Assembly (NCBI RefSeq): GCF_024172185.1
Contig: NZ_JAMZEC010000001.1
Span: forward strand, 5,414,001 to 5,478,000
From: Nonomuraea roseoviolacea subsp. carminata
GTDB lineage: Bacteria; Actinomycetota; Actinomycetes; Streptosporangiales; Streptosporangiaceae
Direction of reading: 5' to 3'
DNA: 64,000 bases
Made by a program: the position numbers and the translations under genes. Below, one piece after another: positions 34,078 through 43,009 of the stretch. The notes under the pieces are model-generated. The model saw only the letters and a program-made list of their open reading frames with translations. It ran no database searches and was not told the DNA's origin. Position 1 is the first letter of the stretch, and each line of letters starts with the position of its first letter.

Positions 34078-35298
34078 ATGGCGTGCCGGATCTGTTCGGG
34101 CCGTCTCCACCAGTTCGCCGACTTCGGGAGCCAGCCGGTCTCGGACGCCTTCGTCACCCCCGGTGACACCGCCGAGGAGTACTTCTTCCGGCTGTCCGTG
34201 GGCCTCTGCGAGAGCTGCTCCATGGTGCAGCTCCTCGAAGAGGTGCCCCGCGAGCGCATGTTCCACGAGGGCTACCCCTACCTGTCGTCCGGCTCGGCCG
34301 TGATGCGCGAGCACTTCTGGAGCCTCGCCGAGCGCTTCCTCGCCACCGAGCTGTCCGGCGCCGACCCGTTCGTCGTCGAGCTGGGCTGCAACGACGGCAC
34401 CATGCTCCAGCGCGTGGCCGAGGCCGGGGTGCGGCACCTCGGCGTCGAGCCGTCGGGCGGCGTCGCCGACCTCGCCGCCGCCAAGGGCGTGCGGGTGCGC
34501 AAGGACTTCTTCGAGGCCGCCACGGCCGCCGTCATCCGCGCCGAGGACGGGCCCGCCGACGTCGTCTACGCGGCCAACACCCTCTGCCACATCCCGTACA
34601 TGGACTCCATCCTCAGCGGGGTCGCCACGCTGCTGCGTCCCGGCGGCGTGTTCGTCTTCGAGGACCCCTACCTCGGCGACATCGTCGAGCGCGCCTCCTA
34701 CGACCAGATCTACGACGAGCACTTCTACTTCTTCTCCGCCCGCTCGGTGCGCGGCATGGCGCGGCGGCACGGGTTCGAGCTGGTCGACGTCGAGCGGCTG
34801 CCCGTCCACGGCGGCGAGGTCCGCTACACCCTCGCCCGGCGGGGCGAGCGGACGCCCTCGCCCGCCGTCGCCGAACTGCTCGCCGCCGAGGACGCCGCCG
34901 GCATCAGCGACCCGGCCACCCTGCGGGCCTTCGCCGAGCGCGTGGCGCGCGGCCGCGACGAGCTGGTCGCGCTGCTCACCCGCCTGCGCGACGAGGGCGC
35001 CCGCGTGTACGGCTACGGCGCCACGGCCAAGAGCGCCACCGTGCTCAACTACTGCGGCATCGGCCCCGATCTCGTCACGTTCGTCTCCGACACCACCCCC
35101 GCCAAGCAGGGGCGGCTCACGCCCGGCTCGCACATCCCCGTGCGCGGCCCCGAGGCGTTCGCCGACCCCTACCCCGACTACGCGCTGCTGTTCGCCTGGA
35201 ACCACGCCGAGGAGATCATGGCCAAGGAGGAGGCGTTCCGCGAGGCGGGCGGCACCTGGATCCTCTACGTGCCCGAGGTCCGGCTGGTCCGGGACTGA
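34078..35298 (+). CDS. NDP-hexose C-3 methyltransferase
   Basis: A 406-aa SAM-dependent C-methyltransferase of the TylCIII/EvaC family. It has an N-terminal zinc-binding domain (CRICSG and CESC), a central SAM fold (VVELGCNDGTMLQRVAE) and a C-terminal domain with 'YGYGATAKSATVLNYCGI'. It methylates C3 of a TDP-4-keto-2,6-dideoxy (3-amino) sugar, giving a branched sugar. ATG 34078 after AGGAGG. Its stop overlaps the epimerase start (TGATG), so the two are coupled. Confidence 0.93.
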   Translation: MACRICSGRLHQFADFGSQPVSDAFVTPGDTAEEYFFRLSVGLCESCSMVQLLEEVPRERMFHEGYPYLSSGSAVMREHFWSLAERFLATELSGADPFVVELGCNDGTMLQRVAEAGVRHLGVEPSGGVADLAAAKGVRVRKDFFEAATAAVIRAEDGPADVVYAANTLCHIPYMDSILSGVATLLRPGGVFVFEDPYLGDIVERASYDQIYDEHFYFFSARSVRGMARRHGFELVDVERLPVHGGEVRYTLARRGERTPSPAVAELLAAEDAAGISDPATLRAFAERVARGRDELVALLTRLRDEGARVYGYGATAKSATVLNYCGIGPDLVTFVSDTTPAKQGRLTPGSHIPVRGPEAFADPYPDYALLFAWNHAEEIMAKEEAFREAGGTWILYVPEVRLVRD

Positions 35299-35897
35299 TG
35301 AGGAACCTGACGAGCCCGGTCATGAGGCATCGGCGGCTGGCGGTGGAGGGGGCGGTCGAGTTCGCCCCCGAGGTGTTCCACGACGAGCGGGGCGACTTCG
35401 CCTCGCCCTACCAGGAGCACGCCTTCGCCGCCGCCGTCGGCCGCCCGCTCTTCCCCGTCGCCCAGGTCAGCCGCAACGTGTCGCGGCGCGGCGTCGTGCG
35501 CGGCGTCCACTACACGCTCGTGCCGCCCGGCACCGCCAAGTACGTCTACTGCCCGGCGGGCCGGGTCCTCGACCTGGTCGTGGACCTGCGGGTGGGCTCG
35601 CCCACGTTCGCCCGGTGGGAGGCGGTCGAGCTGGCCGCCGACACCGCCCGCGCCGTCTACATCCCGCCCGGCGTGGGCCACGCGTTCGCCGCGCTGGAGG
35701 ACCGTTCGGTGGTCTGCTACCTGCTGTCGCGCGAGTACCGCAAGGAGCACGAGCTGACCCTGTCGGTCTTCGACGAGGAGCTCGGGCTGCGCCTGCCGGT
35801 CGGGCTCGGGCCCGCGGTGCTGTCGGAGCGGGACAGACAGGCCCCCACGCTCGCCGAGGCGGCGGCGCGGGGGCTGCTGCCGGAATACACCCGCTGA
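35298..35897 (+). CDS. dTDP-4-keto-6-deoxyhexose 3,5- or 5-epimerase
   Basis: A 199-aa RmlC/EvaD-like cupin. Family pieces are 'FHDERGDFASPY', 'QVSRNVSRRGVVRGVHYTL' (catalytic His in GVHY), 'YCPAGRVLDLVVDLRVGSPTF' and 'YIPPGVGHAFAALEDRSVVCYLLSREY'. It inverts C5 (and possibly C3) and so commits the sugar to the L series. It overlaps the methyltransferase gene and converges on the aminotransferase with a 15-bp gap. Confidence 0.92.
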   Translation: MRNLTSPVMRHRRLAVEGAVEFAPEVFHDERGDFASPYQEHAFAAAVGRPLFPVAQVSRNVSRRGVVRGVHYTLVPPGTAKYVYCPAGRVLDLVVDLRVGSPTFARWEAVELAADTARAVYIPPGVGHAFAALEDRSVVCYLLSREYRKEHELTLSVFDEELGLRLPVGLGPAVLSERDRQAPTLAEAAARGLLPEYTR

Positions 35898-35912
35898 GCG
35901 GGCCGGGTGGCG

Positions 35913-37019
35913 TCAGTGCCGCAGGACCGTGCGCAGGGCGTCGATGACCTTGTCCTGGACGCCCCGCGGCAGCGACGGGTACATCGGCAGCGAGAAGATC
36001 TGCCCGGCCAGCTCCTCGGTCGTCGGCAGGCTTCCCCGGCCGTGGCCGAGGTGGGCGAAGCCCGACATGGTGTGCACCGGCCACGGATAGCTGATGTTGA
36101 GGTGGATGTCGTACGCCCGCAGCGCCTCGATGATCTCGTCGCGGCGCGGGTGGCGGACCACGTACACGTAGTAGACGTGCGTGTTGCCGGCGGCGGTGAC
36201 CGGGAGCGCCAGCTCGGTGTCGCCCAGGCCCTCCGCGTAGCGGGCGGCCACGGCGCGGCGGTCCTCGACGTAGCGGTCGAGCCGGGTCAGCTTGCGGCGC
36301 AGGATCTCCGCCTGCACCTCGTCCAGCCGCGCGTTGTGGCCGGGGGTCTCCACGACGTAGTAGGTCCGCTCCATGCCGTAGTAGCGCAGCCGCCGCAGGT
36401 TCGCGGCCACCTCGTCGTCCGAGGTGATCGTCGCGCCGCCGTCGCCGTACGCGCCGAGCACCTTCGTCGGGTAAAAGGAGAAGGCCGCCGCCCGGCCCAT
36501 CGACCCGGCCGGCCGGCCGTGGTGCAGCGCGCCGTGCGCCTGCGCGCAGTCCTCCAGGACCGCCAGGCCGCGCTCCTCCGCCAGCCGTTCGAGGGGGGCC
36601 ATGTCCACGCACTGGCCGTACAGGTGGACCGGCAGCAGGCAGCGGGTGCGCGGCGTGACGGCGGCCGCCACGGCCGCCACGTCCATCAGGTACGTGGCCG
36701 GATCGACGTCCACGAACACCGGCGTCGCGCCCACGGCGTCGATGGCGACCACGGTCGGCGCCGCCGTGTTGGACACCGTCACCACCTCGTCGCCCGGCCC
36801 GACCCCGAGCGCCTGCAGACCCAGCTTGACGGCGTTGGTGCCGTTGTCCACCCCGACGCAGTGGCGCACGCCGTGGCGGGCGGCGAACTCCTCCTCGAAG
36901 CGGCGCACGCTCTCGCCGAGAACGAGCTGGCCCGAGCGGAACACGGTCTCGACCGCGTCCATGATGTCGTCACGTTCGGCGGCGTATTCCGGCAGATAAT
37001 CCCAGACGCGCGTGGGCAT
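35913..37019 (-). CDS. PLP-dependent sugar aminotransferase (DegT/DnrJ/EryC1)
   Basis: A 368-aa aminotransferase, with PLP lysine K186 in 'AAFSFYPTKVLGAYGDGG' and the conserved 'EDCAQAHGA'. In a set with a 2,3-dehydratase and a 3-C-methyltransferase it is expected to aminate C3, as EvaB does in vancosamine synthesis. ATG 37019 with AAGGAG-like sequence upstream. It is divergent from the glycosyltransferase across a promoter carrying three AGGGGT-type half-sites. Confidence 0.92.
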   Translation of the reverse strand: MPTRVWDYLPEYAAERDDIMDAVETVFRSGQLVLGESVRRFEEEFAARHGVRHCVGVDNGTNAVKLGLQALGVGPGDEVVTVSNTAAPTVVAIDAVGATPVFVDVDPATYLMDVAAVAAAVTPRTRCLLPVHLYGQCVDMAPLERLAEERGLAVLEDCAQAHGALHHGRPAGSMGRAAAFSFYPTKVLGAYGDGGATITSDDEVAANLRRLRYYGMERTYYVVETPGHNARLDEVQAEILRRKLTRLDRYVEDRRAVAARYAEGLGDTELALPVTAAGNTHVYYVYVVRHPRRDEIIEALRAYDIHLNISYPWPVHTMSGFAHLGHGRGSLPTTEELAGQIFSLPMYPSLPRGVQDKVIDALRTVLRH

Positions 37020-37075
37020 CGGCTCTCCTTCTCCCAGGGTCGGGCCCAGGATAAACAGCGCCCTCCGGGGCTGAG

Positions 37076-37118
37076 GAACCCCTAGAAAAGGGGTTCGGAT
37101 GAGGGGGCGGCTAGGGGT
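37076..37118. promoter_or_regulatory. Palindromic GAACCCCT-N5-AGGGGTTC plus TAGGGGT
   Basis: A perfect inverted repeat with arms GAACCCCT (37076-37083) and AGGGGTTC (37089-37096) and a 5-nt spacer, then TAGGGGT (37112-37118). It lies 57 bp before the aminotransferase start (minus) and 75-117 bp before the glycosyltransferase (plus). It is the clearest copy of the cluster element and suggests a dimeric LuxR-type binder. Confidence 0.65.
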
Positions 37119-37192
37119 GACGCGGCTCGCCGGAGGTCATTTAGTTTTGCGAAGGAGAAAGACCTCACGCGCACCAAGCCGAGAGAATTCAC

Positions 37193-38407
37193 ATGACACG
37201 GCATTATCTCTTCATGTGTCAACCCGACCACGGTCATGTCATTCCGAGCCTCGCCGTGGTCGCCGAATTGGTTCGCAGAGGGCACAGGGTCACGTACCTC
37301 ACGGGGGGCGGCATGGCGCCGCTGGTGGAGGAGACGGGCGCCGGCCTGCTCTGCTATGACTCGATCTACGCGGGGGCCGACCTGCGGGCGCTGGAGAGCG
37401 ACCCGCTGGCCCTCGTCTCCCTGTTCCTCGACGAGAGCCGCGCGATGCTCGACGCGGCCGACCGGCACCTGGCCGGCCACCCGGACCTGCGCCCCGACCT
37501 GGTCGTTTACGACCTGACGGTGCTGCACGCCGGGCGCGTGCTGGCCCGCAAGCTCGGAGTGCCGGCCACCCAGCTCATCCCGATCTTCGCCTCCAACGAG
37601 CACTACTCCTTCCTCGGGTCCGTCTACGCCGGCGGCGACGCCGACCCCGGCATGCCCGCGTGGGTGGACGACATGCTGGCCAGGACCCGCGCCCTGGCCG
37701 CCCGGCACGGCGTCGAGGCCGACCCCGCCGAGCTGTGGTGGGAGGTCCAGGACTCCAACCTGGTCAGCCTGCCGCGCTCGTTCCAGCCGGCCGGCGACAC
37801 CTTCGACGAGCGGTTCGCCTTCGTCGGGCCCTGCCTGGGGGAGCGGGGCTTCCTGTCCGGCTGGGAGCCGCCGGACGACGGGCTGCCGGTCGCGCTGCTG
37901 ACCTTCGGCACCGTCGCCGCGGGCCGGCCCGAGCTGTTCCGCACCTGCGTGCGGGCGTTCGCCGAGCTGCCCTGGCGCGGCGTCGTCACCCTGCCCCCGG
38001 GCATGGACCCCGGCTACCTGGGGCCGCTGCCGCCCACGATGGAGGTGCGCCGCTGGGTGTCGCACGTGAGCGTGCTGCGGCACGCCACGGTCGCGGTCAC
38101 CCATGGCGGCCTGGGCACCGCCATGGAGGCCCTGCACTGGGGCTGCCCCATGGTGGTCGTCCCGGCCACCCCGATCGACCGGGTGGCCGCGCGCCGCGTC
38201 GAGGAGCTGGGCCTCGGCCGGGCCCTCGACCCCGACGCGCTCACGCCCGAGCGGCTGGTCGAGGCGGTCCTCGCCGTCGCCGGCGACGAACGCGTACGGC
38301 ACCGGGCCCAGGCCATGCGCGGCGACATCGGGCGGGCGGGCGGCACCACGCGAGCCGCCGACCTGCTCGAAGGCCGTCTGGCGGAGGTGGCGGAGGTGAT
38401 GGCGTGA
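37193..38407 (+). CDS. GT1-family glycosyltransferase
   Basis: A 404-aa GT-B glycosyltransferase of the macrolide/UDPGT type, transferring an activated deoxysugar to the aglycone. It opens MTRHYLFMCQPDHGHVIPSL and carries the donor-binding 'HVSVLRHATVAVTHGGLGTAMEALHWGCPMVVVP'. It is the only glycosyltransferase in the window, which suggests one sugar attachment type. ATG 37193 has a poor ribosome site. Its stop overlaps the SARP start (TGATG). Confidence 0.92.
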   Translation: MTRHYLFMCQPDHGHVIPSLAVVAELVRRGHRVTYLTGGGMAPLVEETGAGLLCYDSIYAGADLRALESDPLALVSLFLDESRAMLDAADRHLAGHPDLRPDLVVYDLTVLHAGRVLARKLGVPATQLIPIFASNEHYSFLGSVYAGGDADPGMPAWVDDMLARTRALAARHGVEADPAELWWEVQDSNLVSLPRSFQPAGDTFDERFAFVGPCLGERGFLSGWEPPDDGLPVALLTFGTVAAGRPELFRTCVRAFAELPWRGVVTLPPGMDPGYLGPLPPTMEVRRWVSHVSVLRHATVAVTHGGLGTAMEALHWGCPMVVVPATPIDRVAARRVEELGLGRALDPDALTPERLVEAVLAVAGDERVRHRAQAMRGDIGRAGGTTRAADLLEGRLAEVAEVMA

Positions 38408-39864
38408 TGGGGGCGCCGTCGTTCGAGTTCCGGGTGCTGGGGCCGCTCACGGTCCTCAAGGACGGCGCCGAGCTGCCCATGAGCGCCAACCGGGAGCTGG
38501 CCATCCTGGCCTGCCTGCTGCTCAACGCCAACCGGGTGATGAGCGTCGAGCGCCTGATCGAGGCCGTGTGGGCCGGGTCGGCGCCGCGCAGCGCCTGGCG
38601 GCAGGTCGCCATCTGCGTCTCCCGGCTGCGCCGCACCCTCGGCGCCGGGGTGATCGAGACCTCCAGCCCCGGCTACCTGCTGCGGGCCGCCCCGGACAGC
38701 ATCGACTGGGTCAGGTTCAAGGCGCTGGTGGCGCAGGCGCGCGGCCACGCCGCCTCCGGGCTGCGCGAGCAGGCCGTCCAGGTGCTGCGCGAGGCGCTCG
38801 CGCTGTGGCAGGGCAACCCGTTCGAGGACATCCGGGGGCTGCGCTACGACGTGGCCCGGATGGCCGAGTCGCGGCTGGAGGCGCTGGAGACGTGCCTGGA
38901 GCTGGAGATCGAGCTCGGCCGGCACCACCAGGTGATCCCCGAGCTGCTGGCCCTGGTCGCCGAGTCGCCGTTCCGGGAACGCGTGCGCGCCCAGCTCATG
39001 CTGGCCCAGTACCGCGCCGGCCGCCGCGCCGAGGCGCTGCGCACCTACCAGGAGACCCGCCGCTACCTGCTGGACCAGATCGGCCTGGAGCCGGGCCCGG
39101 CGCTGCGGCGGCTGCACGAGCAGATCCTGCGGGACGAGTCCGCGCTGATGCGGCCTCCCGCGCACCGGACCGTGCCCGGGCAGGTCGTGCCGTGCCAGCT
39201 CCCGCCGCAGGTGCTGCCGTTCGTGGGGCGCGAGGAGGAGCTGGCGGCGATGAACGCCGCCCTGCGGCCCGACCCCGAGGTCGCCGTCCCGGGGGTGACG
39301 GTCCTGAGCGGGCCGGTCGGCGTGGGCAAGAGCACGCTGGCGCTGCGCTGGGCGCACAGCCGGATCGACTGGTTCCCCGACGGGCAGCTCTACGCCGACA
39401 TGACCGAGCTGACCACGGCGGACGGCGGCGGGCTGGAGGCGGTGCTGGACCGTTTCCTGCGCGCGCTCGGGGTGGCCGGGGCCGACATCCCGGCCGGGCG
39501 CGCCGAGAAGCTCGCGCTCTACCGGAGCTGCACGGCGCGGCGGCGGCTGCTCGTGGTGCTGGACGGCGTCCGCGACGGTGACCAGGCGCGGGCGCTGCTG
39601 CCCGGAGGCGCCGGCTGCCGCGTGGTCATCACCAGCACGGACCCGCTCGACGACCTGGTCGCCCGGCAGGGCGCGCACCGCGAGTTCCTGCGTCCCCTGC
39701 CGGAGGCCGCGGCGCGGGAGCTGGCCGACCTGCTGGTGGACACGGCGGCCGGGGCGCAGGCGGTGTCCGACCTGGTGGCCACCTCCTGCGGGAGCCCCCT
39801 GTCGCTGCGGCTCGGCGCGGCCCGCCTCCAGTCGCGCCGTCCGGCGCGCAGCGGGTACGGGTGA
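38407..39864 (+). CDS. SARP-family regulator with NB-ARC domain
   Basis: A 485-aa Streptomyces antibiotic regulatory protein. It has an OmpR-type winged helix (~6-95, FRVLGPLTVLKDGAELP), a BTAD helical domain (~100-250, ending 'RRLHEQILRDESAL') and an NB-ARC ATPase beginning at ~270 (GPVGVGKSTLALRWAHS). It stops before any TPR domain, giving an AfsR-like protein of medium length. It is co-translated with the glycosyltransferase. SARPs activate pathway promoters by binding heptameric direct repeats near -35. Confidence 0.92.
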   Translation: MGAPSFEFRVLGPLTVLKDGAELPMSANRELAILACLLLNANRVMSVERLIEAVWAGSAPRSAWRQVAICVSRLRRTLGAGVIETSSPGYLLRAAPDSIDWVRFKALVAQARGHAASGLREQAVQVLREALALWQGNPFEDIRGLRYDVARMAESRLEALETCLELEIELGRHHQVIPELLALVAESPFRERVRAQLMLAQYRAGRRAEALRTYQETRRYLLDQIGLEPGPALRRLHEQILRDESALMRPPAHRTVPGQVVPCQLPPQVLPFVGREEELAAMNAALRPDPEVAVPGVTVLSGPVGVGKSTLALRWAHSRIDWFPDGQLYADMTELTTADGGGLEAVLDRFLRALGVAGADIPAGRAEKLALYRSCTARRRLLVVLDGVRDGDQARALLPGGAGCRVVITSTDPLDDLVARQGAHREFLRPLPEAAARELADLLVDTAAGAQAVSDLVATSCGSPLSLRLGAARLQSRRPARSGYG

Positions 39865-40058
39865 GGTTTCCGGACGCGTACGGGCGCGCCGCCGTCGTCT
39901 CCCGACGGGGCGCGCGCACCTGCCACGTCCCACCTGACGCTTCGCGTCCCGCCATGTCGTGCCAGGTCTCGCGCCCTGCCGGGTGTCGCCCCGCGCCGGG
40001 TCGGGCGGCCCTGCGCACTTCGCGCCCCACCAAGGACGCCTGCCCCGCCACGACGTGA

Positions 40059-40123
40059 CGCCTGCTCGCCCCCCTGCCTGCTCGGCCGCGAGGCGCGCTC
40101 AGGGGCCGCATGGCGAGCAGGCG
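40059..40123. terminator. Long-range inverted repeat between SARP and monooxygenase
   Basis: A perfect 12-bp repeat CGCCTGCTCGCC (40059-40070)/GGCGAGCAGGCG (40112-40123) with a 41-nt interval, in the 282-bp gap between the convergent SARP (+) and FAD monooxygenase (-). The rest of the gap (39865-40146) is C-rich and shows no gene. A terminator role is probable but not typical in shape. Confidence 0.45.
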
Positions 40124-40146
40124 CAAGGGGCGTCCTCCTGGTGGCG

Positions 40147-41802
40147 TCAGGGGGTGCGGGACAGGATGGTGGCGAGGGCGGCCGAGAGGGCGTCGGCGGA
40201 GGCGGGGCCGTCGGCGTGGCGCCAGCCGACGTGCCCGTCCGGCCGCACCAGCACCGCCCCGCCACCCTCCGGGCCGCTCTCCACGCCGTACTCCTTCGCC
40301 CACGTCGGAGAGGCGAACTCACCGTCATCCCCGCCGGAGGCGTCCGTGGCGACGACCTCCACCGCCGCCACCGGGACGCCCGTGCGCCCCGACGCCTCCT
40401 CCGCCGCCACCGGCCAGCCGGCGCCGGACGCGGCCAGCAGCGTGAAGCCCGGCCCGAGCAGGTCGAGCGTCGAGACCGGCCCGGACGGGCCCGACAGCCA
40501 GACGTGCGGCGCCCGGTGGCCCGGCCGGGCCGTCGGCACGTACGTGCGGTACGGGTCCTCGGGCGCCGGGGCGGGCGTCCCGTCCGGCACCACGGCCGCC
40601 GAGTCGTAGTGGAAGCCCAGCACCAGCCCCTCCGAGCTGCGCCGCCCCGCCTGCTGCTCGATGGCCTCCCGCATGGACAGCCGCCCCTCCATCATCTGGA
40701 AGGTGATGAACGCGTTGTGCAGGCTCTCGTCCACGGTGCGGGCCCCGACGGGGCGGCGTTCGGGCTCGTAGGTGTCGAGCAGGGCGGGCGAGGCGGTACC
40801 GCGCAGGACGGCGGCGAGCTTCCAGGCCAGGTTGTGGGCGTCCTGGATGCCGCAGTTCATGCCGAAACCGCCCTGCGGGGTGGCCACGTGCGCGGCGTCG
40901 CCGGCCAGGAACACCCGCCCCGAGCGGAACGCGGCCGCCACCTTGGCCTGCTGCAACCAGGGCATGACGCCGAGGATGGTGACCGGCAGGTCCGGGACGC
41001 CGACGGCCCCGCGCACGGCGGCCAGGCAGACCTCCTCCGTGAAGTCGGCCGGGCTGCCGCCCTCCTCGGGCTCGTAGCCGGTCTGCACCATCCAGCGCCG
41101 CCGGTGGTCGACGGCCTCCACCGCGCACGGCGGGTCGGTGAGGAAGGACAGCGCGGCCCGCCGCTCCGGGGGCAGGAAGCCCAGGTCGGCCTCGAACATG
41201 ATGCTGATCATGTGGCCGAGCGGCGGCGGGCCCTCGGTGGCGATGCCCAGCTCCTCCCGGACGCCGCTGCGGCTGCCGTCCGCCGCCACCAGGTACGCGC
41301 AGCGCACCAGCGTCTCGCCGGCCGCCTCCGACACGACCGCCTCGACACCGTCCGGCGTCTGCCGGAAGCCGGTCATGGCGGCGCCGTACCTGACCTCGAC
41401 GCCCGGCCGCGACTCGGCGCGGCGGCGCAGGATGACCTCCAGGAGGTCCTGCGAGCACAGGAACATGTAGGTGGGGCTCTGGGGCGCGTCGCGGCGCAGC
41501 GCGGCGGCCGACCTGACGAAGTCGTCCGCGCTCAGCGAGCTGCCGACGCCCACCGCGAGGAACTCCTCGCGCGGCATCCCGGCCCGCTCCACCTCCTCCT
41601 CGATCCCCCAGGCGCGGAAGATCTCCATCGTCCTGGTGGTGACGAGGCGGGCCTTCGGAAAAATTGACGTGCCCTCATGTTTTTCGACGAGCAGCGTCGA
41701 TATTCCGTGCCGCGACAGCTCGATGGCCGTGGAGAGGCCGACCGGGCCGCCCCCGACAATCAACACGTCCACGTCCATCTTTTTCATGGTTGTCAGCGTC
41801 AT
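40147..41802 (-). CDS. FAD-dependent aromatic-type monooxygenase
   Basis: A 551-aa group A flavoprotein hydroxylase (PHBH family, RdmE/OxyS-like). FAD motifs are GGGPVGLSTA (GxGxxG, residues 17-26), 'LVAADGSRSGVREELG' (DG motif) and 'RVFLAGDAAHVATPQGGFGMNCGIQDAHNLAWKL' (GD motif). A C-terminal thioredoxin-like region follows, as is usual for this size. It hydroxylates polyketide or aromatic substrates with NADPH and O2. It is divergent from the polyketide operon. ATG 41802 has a weak ribosome site; ATG 41787 is an alternative. Confidence 0.9.
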   Translation of the reverse strand: MTLTTMKKMDVDVLIVGGGPVGLSTAIELSRHGISTLLVEKHEGTSIFPKARLVTTRTMEIFRAWGIEEEVERAGMPREEFLAVGVGSSLSADDFVRSAAALRRDAPQSPTYMFLCSQDLLEVILRRRAESRPGVEVRYGAAMTGFRQTPDGVEAVVSEAAGETLVRCAYLVAADGSRSGVREELGIATEGPPPLGHMISIMFEADLGFLPPERRAALSFLTDPPCAVEAVDHRRRWMVQTGYEPEEGGSPADFTEEVCLAAVRGAVGVPDLPVTILGVMPWLQQAKVAAAFRSGRVFLAGDAAHVATPQGGFGMNCGIQDAHNLAWKLAAVLRGTASPALLDTYEPERRPVGARTVDESLHNAFITFQMMEGRLSMREAIEQQAGRRSSEGLVLGFHYDSAAVVPDGTPAPAPEDPYRTYVPTARPGHRAPHVWLSGPSGPVSTLDLLGPGFTLLAASGAGWPVAAEEASGRTGVPVAAVEVVATDASGGDDGEFASPTWAKEYGVESGPEGGGAVLVRPDGHVGWRHADGPASADALSAALATILSRTP

Positions 41803-41929
41803 TCATCGCCATTGTTCTGGTCAATGCGCCAATAACCGGGTGATACAGGCGTGATGTCGGGACTTAGTAGCTTACTGACCTGAAGATCCGGATAAGCCGA
41901 TCCGCGATTGTCTCAATTCCTGGAGACGG

Positions 41930-42682
41930 ATGATGCTTTTCGCAGAGGGCTCCGTGGCCGTGGTGACGGGCGGCTCGCGCGGCATCGGCCGGGCCTGCGC
42001 GCTGGACCTGGCCCGCGAGGGCGCCCACGTGGTGGTCAACTACTCCCGCTCCGAGAGCGACGCCAAGGACGTCGTGTCCCAGATCGAGGAGGAGGGCGGC
42101 AGCGCGAGCGCCGCGCAGGCCGACGTGACCGACGAGGAGTCCGTACGGCGGCTCTTCCGCGGCGTGCGCGCCGACCACGGCCGGCTCGACGTCCTCGTGA
42201 CGAGCGCCGGCATCACCCTGGACCGCTACCTCCTCACGATGAGCCTCGACCAGTTCCGCGCCCCGGTCGACACCAACCTCATCGGCACGTTCCTCGCCTG
42301 CCGCGAGGCGCTCAAGCTCATGCAGCACCAGCGCCGCGGCGCGATCGTGACCCTGTCGTCCTCCAGCGGGCTCGACGGGGGCTTCCCCGGCCAGACCAAC
42401 TACGTGGCGTCCAAGGGCGCGATCATCGCCTTCACCCACGCGCTGTCCAACGAGGCGGCGCCGCACGGCGTGCGGGCCAACGTCGTGGCGCCCGGGTTCG
42501 TCGCCACGGACATGACCCGCAAGGTGCCCTCGGAGATCAAGAAGCAGTACGAGTCGCGCATCATGCTCGGCCGGATGGGCCGCCCTGAGGAGATCGCGTC
42601 GATCGTGAGCTTCCTCGCCTCCGACAAGGCGTCGTACATGTCCGGCTCCGTGGTGGTCGCCCACGGCGGCGGCCTCGGCTGA
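41930..42682 (+). CDS. fabG: 3-oxoacyl-ACP reductase (KR)
   Basis: A 250-aa SDR of the FabG type, reducing beta-ketoacyl-ACP with NADPH. Rossmann motif TGGSRGIG (13-20), catalytic Ser145, Tyr158 and Lys162 (NYVASKGA), Asn116. Two adjacent ATGs (41930, 41933) follow GGAG. First gene of a collinear operon running to 58.9 kb and followed by ACP and dehydratase, so it serves the polyketide chain rather than the sugar. The promoter gap (41803-41929) lacks the TAGGGGT element, so control may be different, perhaps by the SARP. Confidence 0.9.
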   Translation: MMLFAEGSVAVVTGGSRGIGRACALDLAREGAHVVVNYSRSESDAKDVVSQIEEEGGSASAAQADVTDEESVRRLFRGVRADHGRLDVLVTSAGITLDRYLLTMSLDQFRAPVDTNLIGTFLACREALKLMQHQRRGAIVTLSSSSGLDGGFPGQTNYVASKGAIIAFTHALSNEAAPHGVRANVVAPGFVATDMTRKVPSEIKKQYESRIMLGRMGRPEEIASIVSFLASDKASYMSGSVVVAHGGGLG

Positions 42683-42718
42683 GCCGTCCCCCCTTCCCCC
42701 CGGTTCAAGGAGGACCAG

Positions 42719-43009
42719 ATGACGATCGACGAGCTGCGCGCGCGGGCCGCGGAGCGGCAGCAGACCTGCAGCCAGATCAAGAAGATGATCGTGTCGCGGC
42801 TGGACCTGGAGATCGACCCCGACTGGATCACCGACGACCAGCCGCTGTTCGGCCGCGGCCTGGAGCTCGACAGCCTCGACGTGCTGGAGCTGTACGTGGC
42901 GATCGAGGCGGAGTTCGGCGTCGCGCTCTACGACAGCGAGATGGCGGTCTTCGGGTCGGTGTCGCGGCTGGCCGAAGAGGTCAACCCGGCGCTGCGGGCG
43001 TCGGCATGA
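42719..43009 (+). CDS. Acyl carrier protein
   Basis: A 96-aa ACP with the phosphopantetheine serine S52 in 'GLELDSLDVLELYVAIEAEFG'. The helix II residues (LDVLEL) and acidic surface are typical of discrete type II ACPs. AAGGAGG precedes ATG 42719. It overlaps the dehydratase by ATGA. It is the only ACP found in the window, so all chain elongation is expected on this protein. Confidence 0.93.
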   Translation: MTIDELRARAAERQQTCSQIKKMIVSRLDLEIDPDWITDDQPLFGRGLELDSLDVLELYVAIEAEFGVALYDSEMAVFGSVSRLAEEVNPALRASA

